Assembly (NCBI RefSeq): GCF_023016285.1
Contig: NZ_CP095413.1
Coordinates: 3,551,001 to 3,615,000 of the forward strand
From: Muricauda sp. SCSIO 64092
Lineage (GTDB): Bacteria; Bacteroidota; Bacteroidia; Flavobacteriales; Flavobacteriaceae
Length of the DNA stretch: 64,000 nucleotides
Direction of reading: 5' to 3'
In this document: positions 28,965-37,053 of the stretch, in pieces
How positions within the stretch are numbered: position 1 is the first letter of the stretch
Layout of the letters: every line of letters starts with the position of its first letter
Made by a program: the position numbers and the translations under genes
Notes under the pieces: model-generated
The model's database searches: none
The model's input: the letters and a program-made list of their open reading frames with translations, nothing else
What the model was told of the DNA's origin: nothing

Positions 28965-30211
28965 AGCGAGTTCCCTTTTTTCTACTTTTGTTTTTAGCTC
29001 TTCAGGCCTGTGGTCAAAAACAACAACTGGGGCTTTCAAACGGCTACAGGGCAAAGATTGAGGCCTCTTTACATCTGGGGGTACAACATGCGAGTGAAGC
29101 TTGTTTGGATGAGGATGGAAAAGCTAGGGGCGATTATGAAATGATTACGGGAAAATGGTCCGAATATGAACCTGCCTGGCATACGGGTCAATTGATCCAA
29201 GGGCTATTGGCGGCCTATGAGGTTACCCAAAATAAAAAGGCCCTTGAACAGGCAAAAAAAGCGGGGGATTGGTGGGTAAGCCTGCAATTTCCCAAAGGGC
29301 ATGTTTTGGAAGGGTATTTGAAAGCAATTCATGGGGCCAGCGTGGGTAATTTGATCAATACGACCACGATTACGGATGGCACACCGGGCCTTTTCGACCT
29401 AACCGATAGTACTGGGGACACCAAATACGCAGAAGTCGCAACCGCTGCGGGGAAATGGATTTTGGATAATCTGTACCTTCCGGAACATAGGCTTAGTTAC
29501 AACATCGTTGACCCCTTAACGGGGGAAATTTGGAAAGACCGAAGCCCCCATGCACAACATCAAGGCCATGAAATCACTATCCAACAAGTGGCACGGCCCA
29601 ATGCCGAGGGCTATCTTTGGAAGGATATGTACCTTTTTAACGGTGAGCAACGTTACAAAAAAGCATTTTTGGCACTTTGTGATGGCCTTATAGAACGTCA
29701 AAGCGCTAATGGCTTTTGGATGGATTTTGAACCGAACGATTCAAATACCGGAAAAATCCACGCCCGATTCAATACATGGAATGCCGAAGCTTTGGTTGAG
29801 GCCTACACCCTTACCAAGGATAAAAAGTACTTAAGTGCAGCTATGAAAACTGCGGAGGGACTGGCTTCAATTCAACAGGAAAATGGGGTCATTTTTTATG
29901 TAAGCTACGCGGATGGTACCGTTGATGATCGTTCACCCTGTGGTTCGGGAACCGCTTTTGCAGGAATCCTCTGGTTGCGATTGATGGAACTGGGGAAACC
30001 GGACTTCTTGGAAAACATAAAAAAAGCTTTGGACTTTACCCTTAAAAATCAATTTTCCAAAGACCATGCCGATAAAAACCTGGCGGGAGGTTATTTTGAG
30101 ATTCGACAAAAGACCAAAGGCAATGGACAGATGAAATTGATTTACAGGGATATTGCCACGGCATTTGGATTGCGATTTTTAAGTAAAGTATATCAATATG
30201 AATTTCTTTAG
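28961..30211 (+). CDS. alpha/alpha-barrel lipoprotein, glycosidase- or lyase-like, family uncertain
   Basis: 416 residues starting at an ATG that overlaps the GH28 stop (ATGA); a longer frame from 28910 lies inside GH28 and is rejected. The signal KRVPFFLLLFLALQAC is a lipobox. The body is helix-rich with repeated W/G-containing helices (YEPAWHTGQLIQGLLAAYEV, AKKAGDWWVSLQFP, WKDMYLFNGEQRYKKAFLAL, FNTWNAEALVEAYTLTKDKK, SGTAFAGILWLRLMELGK), the pattern of (alpha/alpha)-toroid carbohydrate enzymes. It does not show the motifs I would expect of GH88 or GH105 unsaturated uronyl hydrolases. Candidate acids and histidines (HQGHEITIQQ, WMDFEPNDSN) are present. Sandwiched between two GH28 genes, it presumably processes a pectin fragment. 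Confidence 0.72.
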   Translation: MKRVPFFLLLFLALQACGQKQQLGLSNGYRAKIEASLHLGVQHASEACLDEDGKARGDYEMITGKWSEYEPAWHTGQLIQGLLAAYEVTQNKKALEQAKKAGDWWVSLQFPKGHVLEGYLKAIHGASVGNLINTTTITDGTPGLFDLTDSTGDTKYAEVATAAGKWILDNLYLPEHRLSYNIVDPLTGEIWKDRSPHAQHQGHEITIQQVARPNAEGYLWKDMYLFNGEQRYKKAFLALCDGLIERQSANGFWMDFEPNDSNTGKIHARFNTWNAEALVEAYTLTKDKKYLSAAMKTAEGLASIQQENGVIFYVSYADGTVDDRSPCGSGTAFAGILWLRLMELGKPDFLENIKKALDFTLKNQFSKDHADKNLAGGYFEIRQKTKGNGQMKLIYRDIATAFGLRFLSKVYQYEFL

Positions 30212-31622
30212 GTCAATGATCGGGCCGTCTCGAACCCTATTGGGATATCTTGGTTTTGGGAGCATTTTCCCAATGGTTTTACTGGCGTTTTGCTGCCTTG
30301 GCTGCAACACTTCCAAAAAAGACTTTACCAAGACCGTTGCCCAGCGGCACATAGCACGGGCATGGCAAGAAACCTATCCCAGGATTCTGGAACGGATACA
30401 TCCACCAACCTTCCGTGACACCATTGTGGTGCTAAAGGATACTGTGGACTTTCGAAATCGCATCAACCAAATCATGATAACCCTTTCCAAAGCTGGGGGA
30501 GGAACCCTAAGAATAGCCCCCGGTGACTATCCAGTAAAGGGGAGCATTTTTTTACAATCAAATGTTCATTTGCATATTGGGGAGGGGGCAACGCTTCTTT
30601 TTTCCCCAAACCCCGAGGACTATTTGCCCATGGTCAAATCCCGTTGGGAAGGTACTTTTTTAATGAATTATTCCCCTTTGATCTACGCCGCGGATAATGA
30701 AAACATAGCGATAAGCGGTAAAGGCATGATTGATGGACAGGCTTCAAAAAGTTGGGCAGCATGGTTGGAATTACAGAAAGAAGACCAAAAAAAACTGAGG
30801 CAGATGGGCAATGATCAAGCTCCCTTGGAACAAAGGGTGTTTGGCAAAGGCCACTTTCTAAGGCCATCGGCCCTTGAATTCATCAACTGTAGCAATATCT
30901 TGTTGGAAGATTTTACAATTCAGGGAAGTCCCTTTTGGACCATCCACCCTGTATTGTCATCCAATATAACCGTCCGCGAACTGACCATTTTGGCAGGAAC
31001 TTCCAATGATGACGGTATTGATCCCGAAAGCTGTACGGATGTGCTTATTGAGGATTGCATTTTTAAAACGTATGACGACTGTGTGGCCATAAAGGCAGGG
31101 CGAGATCAGGACGGGTGGGATTACCCTCCATCGGAGAATATCATTGTGCGCAATAACACTTTTGATACCAAAGTGGGTAGTGGTTTTTGTATCGGCTCCG
31201 AAATGTCCGCAGGGGTTCGCAATGTTTTTGTGGAAAACTGCAGTCTTTCGGTAAGTGAAAAACATGCCTTCCAGTTCAAGAGCAATCCCGATCGTGGCGG
31301 ATTTATCGAGAATGTGTTCATCCGTAATATTCAGGCGGGCCAGGTAAAATATGGATTTGAATTTACCACCGACTACCATGGTTGGCGCGGAAACGAATAC
31401 TTCACCCAATACCGTGATTTCTATTTCCAGAACATCCATATTGGCCGGGCAACAAAAAAGTCCATTACCATAAACGGCAGACCGGAAGCACCCATTGAAC
31501 GGATTTATTTTGAGGACGTCACTGTTAAGGAGGCCAAACAACCGGAAGTGCTGAAACATACCAAACACATAGTGTTTTACAACACCAAGATCAACGATAG
31601 CCTACTGATTGATAAAAAATAA
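30198..31622 (+). CDS. GH28 exo-polygalacturonase-like lipoprotein
   Basis: 474 residues, overlapping the previous gene by 14 bp. The N-terminus has a long hydrophobic lipoprotein signal (VLLAFCCLGCN). GH28 active-site motifs are N270-D271-D272 (TSNDDGIDPES, with the N-D-D variant in place of N-T-D) and D293-D294 (TYDDCVAIKAGR). The next motif, SGFCIGSEMSAGVRN, replaces the usual GHG, as in exo-acting polygalacturonases. An insertion around residues 180-215 (WAAWLELQKEDQKKLRQMG) also fits the exo-type subgroup, which releases galacturonate or digalacturonate from chain ends. Together with the first GH28 it would supply monomer for the TRAP transporter. Exo mode is inferred from these motif changes. 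Confidence 0.88.
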   Translation: MNFFRSMIGPSRTLLGYLGFGSIFPMVLLAFCCLGCNTSKKDFTKTVAQRHIARAWQETYPRILERIHPPTFRDTIVVLKDTVDFRNRINQIMITLSKAGGGTLRIAPGDYPVKGSIFLQSNVHLHIGEGATLLFSPNPEDYLPMVKSRWEGTFLMNYSPLIYAADNENIAISGKGMIDGQASKSWAAWLELQKEDQKKLRQMGNDQAPLEQRVFGKGHFLRPSALEFINCSNILLEDFTIQGSPFWTIHPVLSSNITVRELTILAGTSNDDGIDPESCTDVLIEDCIFKTYDDCVAIKAGRDQDGWDYPPSENIIVRNNTFDTKVGSGFCIGSEMSAGVRNVFVENCSLSVSEKHAFQFKSNPDRGGFIENVFIRNIQAGQVKYGFEFTTDYHGWRGNEYFTQYRDFYFQNIHIGRATKKSITINGRPEAPIERIYFEDVTVKEAKQPEVLKHTKHIVFYNTKINDSLLIDKK

Positions 31623-31831
31623 GTGATGCAAGTACAAAAGCTAGCAAAACACCTTGGACAAAAGGTAAAAAGAAAGGGGGTTGGATTGTTGGGACTTGAT
31701 GGCCATTTTACAATTTTCGGCCCGCGAACCGCTATTGCAAAAAGCCAATAACTGACCATCGACCGCTTTGAACGGCAACTGGAAATATAGCATTGATTCA
31801 TTAGGGGGGGAACAGAAAGGGGCTGATTTCG

Positions 31832-31918
31832 AACGGCGGATTCAAAAAGAAGGCCTTTTACGTGCTCCAAGAGTACTATCGTGAAATGGAAAAAAAGTGT
31901 GGCTATTCGGTGGAGTGA
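31832..31918 (+). pseudogene. C-terminal scrap of a glycoside hydrolase, probably GH2
   Basis: One frame reads NGGFKKKAFYVLQEYYREME then a few residues and a stop. This closely resembles the usual C-terminal end of family GH2 beta-glycosidases of Bacteroidota, where K-K-A-F-Y-x-L-Q-E-x-Y follows a 'domestic partner' loop. Only ~28 codons remain, and the 200 bp between the exo-GH28 stop and this point hold no continuous frame. It is best read as the end of a deleted gene that once followed the GH28 pair. The GH2 assignment is recalled pattern, not a search result. Confidence 0.5.
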
Positions 31919-31960
31919 TAGCGCTCTCCGGTATAGGTCAATACGAACTCAAGGCCAGTG

Positions 31961-33037
31961 CTATACCAAGGGCAATTTGATTTCGACCAAAGTCCCATCG
32001 TTCGTAGCCATAAGTTCAATGGAAGCCTTACCCTGGTAGACCTGCGTTAACCTGTCCTGCGTATTTTTAAGACCAATACCTTTTCCGTGTGTTGGTTTAT
32101 GGCTTGTATAAGGTGGCCCTTCATTATAGATCCATAGTTTCCAATGCGAAGAATCGGTTTGTTCCATGCCCAGTTCTATTCGATTTGCCTTCTTGGATTT
32201 TGATATACCGTGTTTTATACCATTTTCAACAATGGGCTGCAAAATAAAATTAGGGATACGATGGTGCAACAATTCTTTCTTTTCATCAATCAAAATCTGG
32301 AGTTCTGGATTTCTAAACTTTTCGATTTCCAAATAAGTCCTTATGTATTCCAATTCCTTTTTTAGGGAGATCATATCATGTTTTGATTCCTGGAGGGAAC
32401 ACCTCAAAAAATCCCCTAGGCGCACCAACATTCCCGAAGCCCGATTGGTTTTTCCCTGTTCTATGGTACTGATTACATTGTTGATGGTATTGAACAGAAA
32501 ATGGGGGGAAAGTTGGGCCTTAATAGTATTTAATTCGCTTAAAATCAGTTGTTTTTCCAGTGAAGCCGATTCCATTGCCCGTTTTTCGGATTCCCTATGG
32601 TATTGAAGGGCATGGGAACCACCAATAATGGCCATGTAGATAAAGAAATGCCAATGAAAAAGGTTTAAAAAGAATACCTTGAAATAGGTTTGGAATCCCT
32701 GCCAATTGACCGATCCCACCCCTAGGAAATTCCAGATGAGCGAATAAAGTGCCAGATAGGCCAAAACAATGAGAACAGCGAAAACGATATGTATAAAAAC
32801 ACCTTGAAAATAGGTTTGTCTATCGATTCTAAAGCGCTTTCCCAACCAAAAGATACCAGGACTAAAAAGGCCCCAAATACTCCATACCAACAACTGTATC
32901 CAAAAAAGTTTGAACCAGCTTTCCGTACCATTGGCATCAAGGACCTTTAGATAAAGTTGCGTGCTGGTAAATAGGGCGGCCACTACCCAAATCAAATGAA
33001 TGGCCCATCTTTTTGGTCGCATTTTGGTCGAGTCCAT
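31961..33037 (-). CDS. LytS-family sensor histidine kinase
   Basis: 358 residues with four hydrophobic segments in residues 12-140, then a coiled linker (ESEKRAMESASLEKQLILSE). The His_kinase motif LKAQLSPHFLFNTINN-like stretch is near residues 173-188 (phospho-histidine H179). A HATPase region follows (ENGIKHGISKS, GKGIGLKNTQDRL). It is the last gene of a four-gene minus-strand operon whose first gene is a LytTR regulator, so the two should be partners. The operon interrupts the galacturonate locus and may monitor envelope status or a nutrient; nothing in the sequence identifies the signal. Confidence 0.93.
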   Translation of the reverse strand: MDSTKMRPKRWAIHLIWVVAALFTSTQLYLKVLDANGTESWFKLFWIQLLVWSIWGLFSPGIFWLGKRFRIDRQTYFQGVFIHIVFAVLIVLAYLALYSLIWNFLGVGSVNWQGFQTYFKVFFLNLFHWHFFIYMAIIGGSHALQYHRESEKRAMESASLEKQLILSELNTIKAQLSPHFLFNTINNVISTIEQGKTNRASGMLVRLGDFLRCSLQESKHDMISLKKELEYIRTYLEIEKFRNPELQILIDEKKELLHHRIPNFILQPIVENGIKHGISKSKKANRIELGMEQTDSSHWKLWIYNEGPPYTSHKPTHGKGIGLKNTQDRLTQVYQGKASIELMATNDGTLVEIKLPLV

Positions 33038-33068
33038 GTAAAAAGGTACAAAATTGAATTTTATCCTA

Positions 33069-33569
33069 TTAGGGTTTCAAGGTTATGGGAATGTGCCTTC
33101 GTACCCTGGAATGATGTTTAAAATCATCGGCCACGGAATAGGCCAGGATAAGCCAAAAACGCTTGCCCATTTCATGTTTGAAATCAAAAGGGTCCCCTGA
33201 ACTAAGCGGAATGGAGAACTTGACCTTAGTAGTGCTGTTCTTTTCTTCAGAATCCAATAGTTCAATAGTGTGTTTGCCCCCCAAAGCTTCATCAGGTAAG
33301 GGGTTGCCTGCACTTTTTACGAAAAGGTCCACACATGAGGCTTCCCCCTTAACGATATTGAAGAGCAGGAGGTCGCTCCCTACAATGGAATTTTCGGTGT
33401 TGAACCCAACACCGACCCACCCTAAAGTTTCAGCTTTTAACTCACAGACCAAGTGCTTATCCGAAATGGTGTACGTTAATGATATGCCATCCGTTTGATG
33501 GGTCTGCTGGCCAAAAAGACCAACAGACACCAAAAGGCCCACTAAGAAGATTGTGCTTGAATACTTCAC
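33069..33569 (-). CDS. exported DOMON-domain protein
   Basis: 166 residues with a cleavable signal (MKYSSTIFLVGLLVSVGLFG) followed by one DOMON-like beta-sandwich: GISLTYTISDKHLVCELKAE, then GWVGVGFNTENSIVGSDLLL, and near the end FWLILAYSVADDFKHHSRVR. DOMON domains bind haem or sugars; possible haem ligands are the late methionine (HEMGKRF) and the histidines (KHHS), but this is a guess. The gene starts 1 bp after the NTF2-like stop and is followed 31 bp later by the kinase, so it is part of the two-component operon and could be a periplasmic accessory or target. Confidence 0.78.
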   Translation of the reverse strand: MKYSSTIFLVGLLVSVGLFGQQTHQTDGISLTYTISDKHLVCELKAETLGWVGVGFNTENSIVGSDLLLFNIVKGEASCVDLFVKSAGNPLPDEALGGKHTIELLDSEEKNSTTKVKFSIPLSSGDPFDFKHEMGKRFWLILAYSVADDFKHHSRVRRHIPITLKP

Positions 33570-33570
33570 C

Positions 33571-33999
33571 TTACACTCCTTTGATTTCAGTGGTTACCCC
33601 AACAATTTCCCATTTGCCACTGTTCGATCTTGCCAGGGACAGCTGATAGAGGAAATCGTACTCCGAACTAACGGCCTGCAGTACCACCACTGCTAAGTTA
33701 TCTCCCAAAAACTCCGCATGTTGGTAGTTGATTTTTCTTGGCTTTCCACCCAACTTTTTATCGGCGACCATCTTAATGTATTGTTCGGCCGTAAAGGTGT
33801 TGAACTTGCCGCCGATCAAAACATATTGAAGTGAACCGGGTTCCAATACATCTTCCAGCAGAGCGGCGTCCTGCTTATCGGCGCCTTTTACAAACTGGGC
33901 GGCAATTGTTTTAATGGCTTTCTTGGCATCTTGGGCATTTGCCGTTTGGTATACCAAGGCCATTGCAAATAAAATTAGGGATACTTTTTTCACTAACAT
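33571..33999 (-). CDS. exported NTF2-like (SnoaL/DUF4440-type) protein
   Basis: 142 residues. The signal peptide (MLVKKVSLILFAMALVYQTA ending NAQ) is followed by a cone-shaped NTF2-like fold pattern: an N-terminal helix (AIKTIAAQFVKGADKQDAAL), then strand-rich GSLQYVLIGGKFNTFTAEQY and the closing LARSNSGKWEIVGVTTEIKG. Such small exported proteins are common in Bacteroidota, with mostly unknown ligands. It stands between the LytTR regulator and the DOMON gene, 1 bp from the latter. A role as ligand-binding accessory of the two-component system is possible but unproven. Confidence 0.75.
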   Translation of the reverse strand: MLVKKVSLILFAMALVYQTANAQDAKKAIKTIAAQFVKGADKQDAALLEDVLEPGSLQYVLIGGKFNTFTAEQYIKMVADKKLGGKPRKINYQHAEFLGDNLAVVVLQAVSSEYDFLYQLSLARSNSGKWEIVGVTTEIKGV

Positions 34000-34127
34000 G
34001 GTTTTTAATTTTAAAATTCAGGACAAACTTATCCGCAGTTCAAATGGTAAAAAAGGCGCGAGTTGCTAAGTGGGGGTTCCAAGTTGCGAAAACGGGAATT
34101 TAAGGATTGGGGAAAAGGATCACAAAA

Positions 34128-34919
34128 TCAAATGCCCATTCTTTTTTTGAACTCCTGTTTCCGACTATTGGAAATTTTTAGGCGTTTTCCATTCTTTAGG
34201 ATGGTCATACTGGCATGCTTATCAATATATTCCAAAGCTTCTACCTGGTCCAATGAAACAATATACGATCGATGGATTCGAAAGAATTCATGGGGGTTCA
34301 GGTTTTGTTCCAACTGATCCATGGACTCCCGGACCACAGTGGTTTTGCCTGCGGTATGTACCTCCACATATTGGTCAGAGGATTCAATCCATAGGATATT
34401 CTTTACCTCTATAAATGAGGTTTTGCCCACGGATTTTACTGCAATGCGTTTTACATAGGTGTCGTTGTCAGGAAATGCGGGTTTCCGTTCGGAAAAAGAA
34501 AGTAGGAGGTTTTTATAGTTTTCTGCGTTTTTTGCCAGTCTTTCCTTTTCAATAATGTCCGTTGCCCGATGGACCGCTTGTTCAATACGCTCTTTTGAAT
34601 AGGGTTTTAAAATATAATCGACGGCATTTTTCTCAAATGCCTCAACGGCATAGGCATCATAAGCCGTGACAAACACAAAGTAGGGATAAGGTGGAGAACA
34701 GTTCTGGAGTACCTCCAAACCATTCATTTCGGGCATTTCAATGTCGATAAATACAATGTCGGGTCTGTTTTTTTGAATACCATCCAAGGCTTCCACTCCG
34801 TTTTGATAGGAACCGACAATGTCCAATGGCCCGACCTTGCCCAAAAAGAGGTGCAGCCTTTTTAAGGCCTCGACCTCATCATCAACCAAAATAACCTTGT
34901 ACCTGTTTGTGGTGTTCAT
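34128..34919 (-). CDS. LytTR-family response regulator
   Basis: 263 residues: a receiver domain (residues 8-120: ILVDDEVEALKRL; phospho-acceptor D59 in IVFIDIEMPEMNG; FVTAYDAYAVEAF; K in DYILKPYSK) and a C-terminal LytTR DNA-binding domain (residues ~155-255: IAVKSVGKTSFIEVKNILWI, ESSDQYVEVHTAGKTTVV, FFRIHRSYIVSLDQVEALEY). LytTR proteins bind direct repeats upstream of their targets. It is the first gene of the operon RR, NTF2-like, DOMON, kinase. The 473 bp upstream are filled by the uxuA/SDR remnants, so its promoter may have been created by that deletion. Confidence 0.95.
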   Translation of the reverse strand: MNTTNRYKVILVDDEVEALKRLHLFLGKVGPLDIVGSYQNGVEALDGIQKNRPDIVFIDIEMPEMNGLEVLQNCSPPYPYFVFVTAYDAYAVEAFEKNAVDYILKPYSKERIEQAVHRATDIIEKERLAKNAENYKNLLLSFSERKPAFPDNDTYVKRIAVKSVGKTSFIEVKNILWIESSDQYVEVHTAGKTTVVRESMDQLEQNLNPHEFFRIHRSYIVSLDQVEALEYIDKHASMTILKNGKRLKISNSRKQEFKKRMGI

Positions 34920-35019
34920 GCTTTAATTTAGGGATTTGTGTCCTTGAAAACTTGAAGCACTTAAAGATACAATTCGCGCCAAAAAGATCAAAGGCCATGG
35001 AAATGGCACAACGGACATT

Positions 35020-35268
35020 TCATTGAACCGCTATCGCATGCTCCAATCTCCGGAGTTCGGCCCAACCCTTTAACCGACCGATTCCCGTATATCCCGGATT
35101 GGTTTTTTATGCAGGTCGTCCAACATTTGATTTCTTCATGGATGGGTGCACTCTCCATTATGGCCCCAACCAATCCCGCTTCTTCAACTTGTTGTTTGCG
35201 CTTTTGTATTTCTTCCCTTGTCCGATATCCGAAAGGCTTACAGGGTCTTTTGGCCCGTACCGGCCCAT
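35020..35268 (-). pseudogene. uxuA: collapsed mannonate dehydratase gene (uxuA remnant)
   Basis: Three separate pieces of UxuA can be read in order on the minus strand in shifting frames. The N-terminal piece is RYGPKDPVSLSDI from just after 35268. A middle piece follows: TREEIQKRKQQVEEAGL, then MESAPIHEEIK. The C-terminal piece, KTNPGYTGIGRLKGWAELRR, is followed by LEHAIAVQ and a stop at 35020. In intact enzymes (~395 residues) these lie near residues 6-20, 45-75 and 365-395, so about 1 kb has been deleted in at least two events with frameshifts. Mannonate dehydratase makes KDG from mannonate in the glucuronate branch; that branch is therefore dead here unless encoded elsewhere. Confidence 0.8.
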
Positions 35269-35318
35269 GGGCTGTTGTAGCCTTTTTGCGGCAATGAATT
35301 TTTAAACCCCTGCATATG

Positions 35319-35384
35319 CCCCAAAACCTCTGTTCCGCCCGTAATCACAATTTTTTTATGGTTGATGTCGAATAGGTTGTTCAT
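35319..35384 (-). pseudogene. N-terminal remnant of an SDR oxidoreductase (mannonate oxidoreductase-like)
   Basis: From an ATG at 35384 the minus strand reads MNNLFDINHKKIVITGGTEV then LG. This is the start and nucleotide-binding TGGTxxLG motif of short-chain dehydrogenases that accompany uxuA in Bacteroidota. After about 22 residues the similarity ends and the frame runs on into the uxuA remnant, with a stop at 35238. Nine bp separate it from the uxaA stop, so the old operon was probably uxaA-SDR-uxuA. It would have interconverted fructuronate and mannonate. Confidence 0.68.
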
Positions 35385-35392
35385 TTGCTACA

Positions 35393-37033
35393 TCATAAGG
35401 AGATACCCCGTTTCCAAGGTATAAAATCGTCTTGATTTAATAATTGTGCCTTAGTTTTCATTTTTCCACTGGCCACTGCTATGATATGTTCCATCAAGGC
35501 TTCCCCCATTTGTCCAATGGATTTGTTTCCAGTAATGATTCCGCCGGCATCCACATCAACGATATCGGGCATGCGTTTGGCCAAATCAGTATTTGAAGAG
35601 ATTTTGATGACCGGGGCAATAGGGTTTCCCGTTGGAGTACCCAATCCTGTGGTGAACAAGATGATATTGGCCCCGGAACCTGCCAAGGCCGTGGTACTTT
35701 CCACGTCATTGCCCGGAGTACACAAAAGGTTAAGCCCTGGATTTTTAACGTATTCTGCATAGTCCAGAACATCGGTGATGGGAGAGGTGCCCCCTTTTTT
35801 TGCCGCCCCGGCACTTTTCATGGCATCGGTAATGAGACCGTCCTTGATGTTTCCTGGACTGGGATTCATATCAAATCCTGAACCTACGGCTTCAGCCAGG
35901 GTTGAATAGGTCCTTATAAGATGGGTGAACTTTTTGGCAATGTCATCTTGAGTACAACGATCGATCAACTGTTGTTCCACCCCACAGAGTTCGGGAAATT
36001 CGGCTAAAATGGTTTTTCCACCAAGGGCCACCAAAACATCCGAGACATGACCTACCGCAGGATTTGCTGAAATCCCCGAAAAACCATCCGATCCCCCACA
36101 TTCCAAACCTATGGTGAGCTTATCCAATGTTGCGGGCTGCCTTTTTAGGTTATTGGCAACAACCAGCCCTTGAAAGGTTTGCGCTATGGCCTTGGTCAAT
36201 AAATCCTCTTCTTTCCCTTCTTGCTGTTGTTCAAAAATATAGAGTGGTTTGTTAAAATGGGGATGGAACTTCCTTAACCTTTCCTCTAAAATGGAAATCT
36301 GGGCATTCTGGCACCCCAGGCTTAAAATGGTTCCTCCTGCCACATTGGGGTTATTAAGGTAACCCGCGATGAGTGCACACAGCATTTCGGCATCCTGTCG
36401 TGTTCCGCCACATCCTCCCTGGTGGGTAAGGAACTTGATGCCATCCAAATTGTCAAAAATAGGTGATACGGTAAGCTCTTCTTCCAATACGTAGGGCTTT
36501 TCCATGGAATGGGCTTGCTCTTGGAAATTGGAAACCAACTGACGCACATAGTGTTTGTATTTATTGGGACGTACAAACCCCAATTCTTCCAGGAAGGCAT
36601 CCTTCATGACCGAAACATTTCGGTTCTCACAAAAGACCAGGGGAATCACCACCCAATAATTGCCCGTGCCCACTTGTCCATCGGAACGATGATAGCCATC
36701 AAATGTTCGACTTTTGAACTTAGAGACATCGGGTTTGTTCCAGGACAGGTTTGGGATTCGTTTTCCAAAATCCTCGGTTTGGTGGGCCACATTGTCCACT
36801 GTGAGTGCTTCTCCGGGAGAAATGGGTTCACATGCCTTTCCCACCATACCACCATACATAAAGATGGTATCGCCCACGTTAAGATGTTGTGCCGAAAACT
36901 TATGCTTGGCCCTAATGGATTCCTTTAACGAAAAAACAGTGCCGTTGGAACGGATTTCGGATTGCGCCTTCAAGTCATGTAAGGCCACCAAAACATTGTC
37001 TCTTGGATGAATTTTAAGGAAATTATGTTGCAT
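35393..37033 (-). CDS. uxaA: altronate dehydratase
   Basis: 546 residues of the UxaA family; it dehydrates D-altronate to 2-keto-3-deoxy-gluconate (KDG). An N-terminal SAF domain (residues 1-~95: FLKIHPRDNVLVALHDLKAQ ... EALTVDNVAHQTE) is joined to the catalytic part with LTHQGGCGGTRQDAEMLCAL, ILSLGCQNAQI and GLECGGSDGFSGISANPA, whose cysteines and acids are typical metal/iron ligands of the family. It is somewhat longer than the E. coli protein, as is usual in Bacteroidota. Transcribed away from kdgK, it shares the 20-bp palindromic operator at 37054-37073, 21 bp upstream of its start. Confidence 0.95.
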   Translation of the reverse strand: MQHNFLKIHPRDNVLVALHDLKAQSEIRSNGTVFSLKESIRAKHKFSAQHLNVGDTIFMYGGMVGKACEPISPGEALTVDNVAHQTEDFGKRIPNLSWNKPDVSKFKSRTFDGYHRSDGQVGTGNYWVVIPLVFCENRNVSVMKDAFLEELGFVRPNKYKHYVRQLVSNFQEQAHSMEKPYVLEEELTVSPIFDNLDGIKFLTHQGGCGGTRQDAEMLCALIAGYLNNPNVAGGTILSLGCQNAQISILEERLRKFHPHFNKPLYIFEQQQEGKEEDLLTKAIAQTFQGLVVANNLKRQPATLDKLTIGLECGGSDGFSGISANPAVGHVSDVLVALGGKTILAEFPELCGVEQQLIDRCTQDDIAKKFTHLIRTYSTLAEAVGSGFDMNPSPGNIKDGLITDAMKSAGAAKKGGTSPITDVLDYAEYVKNPGLNLLCTPGNDVESTTALAGSGANIILFTTGLGTPTGNPIAPVIKISSNTDLAKRMPDIVDVDAGGIITGNKSIGQMGEALMEHIIAVASGKMKTKAQLLNQDDFIPWKRGISL

Positions 37034-37053
37034 TTAAAATTAATTCACTAATA

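Noticed and set aside
31626..31750. Short plus-strand frame after the exo-GH28 gene
   Set aside because: About 40 codons, basic and without similarity I can recognise; it could be debris of a transposase or the lost glycosidase, but nothing supports either.
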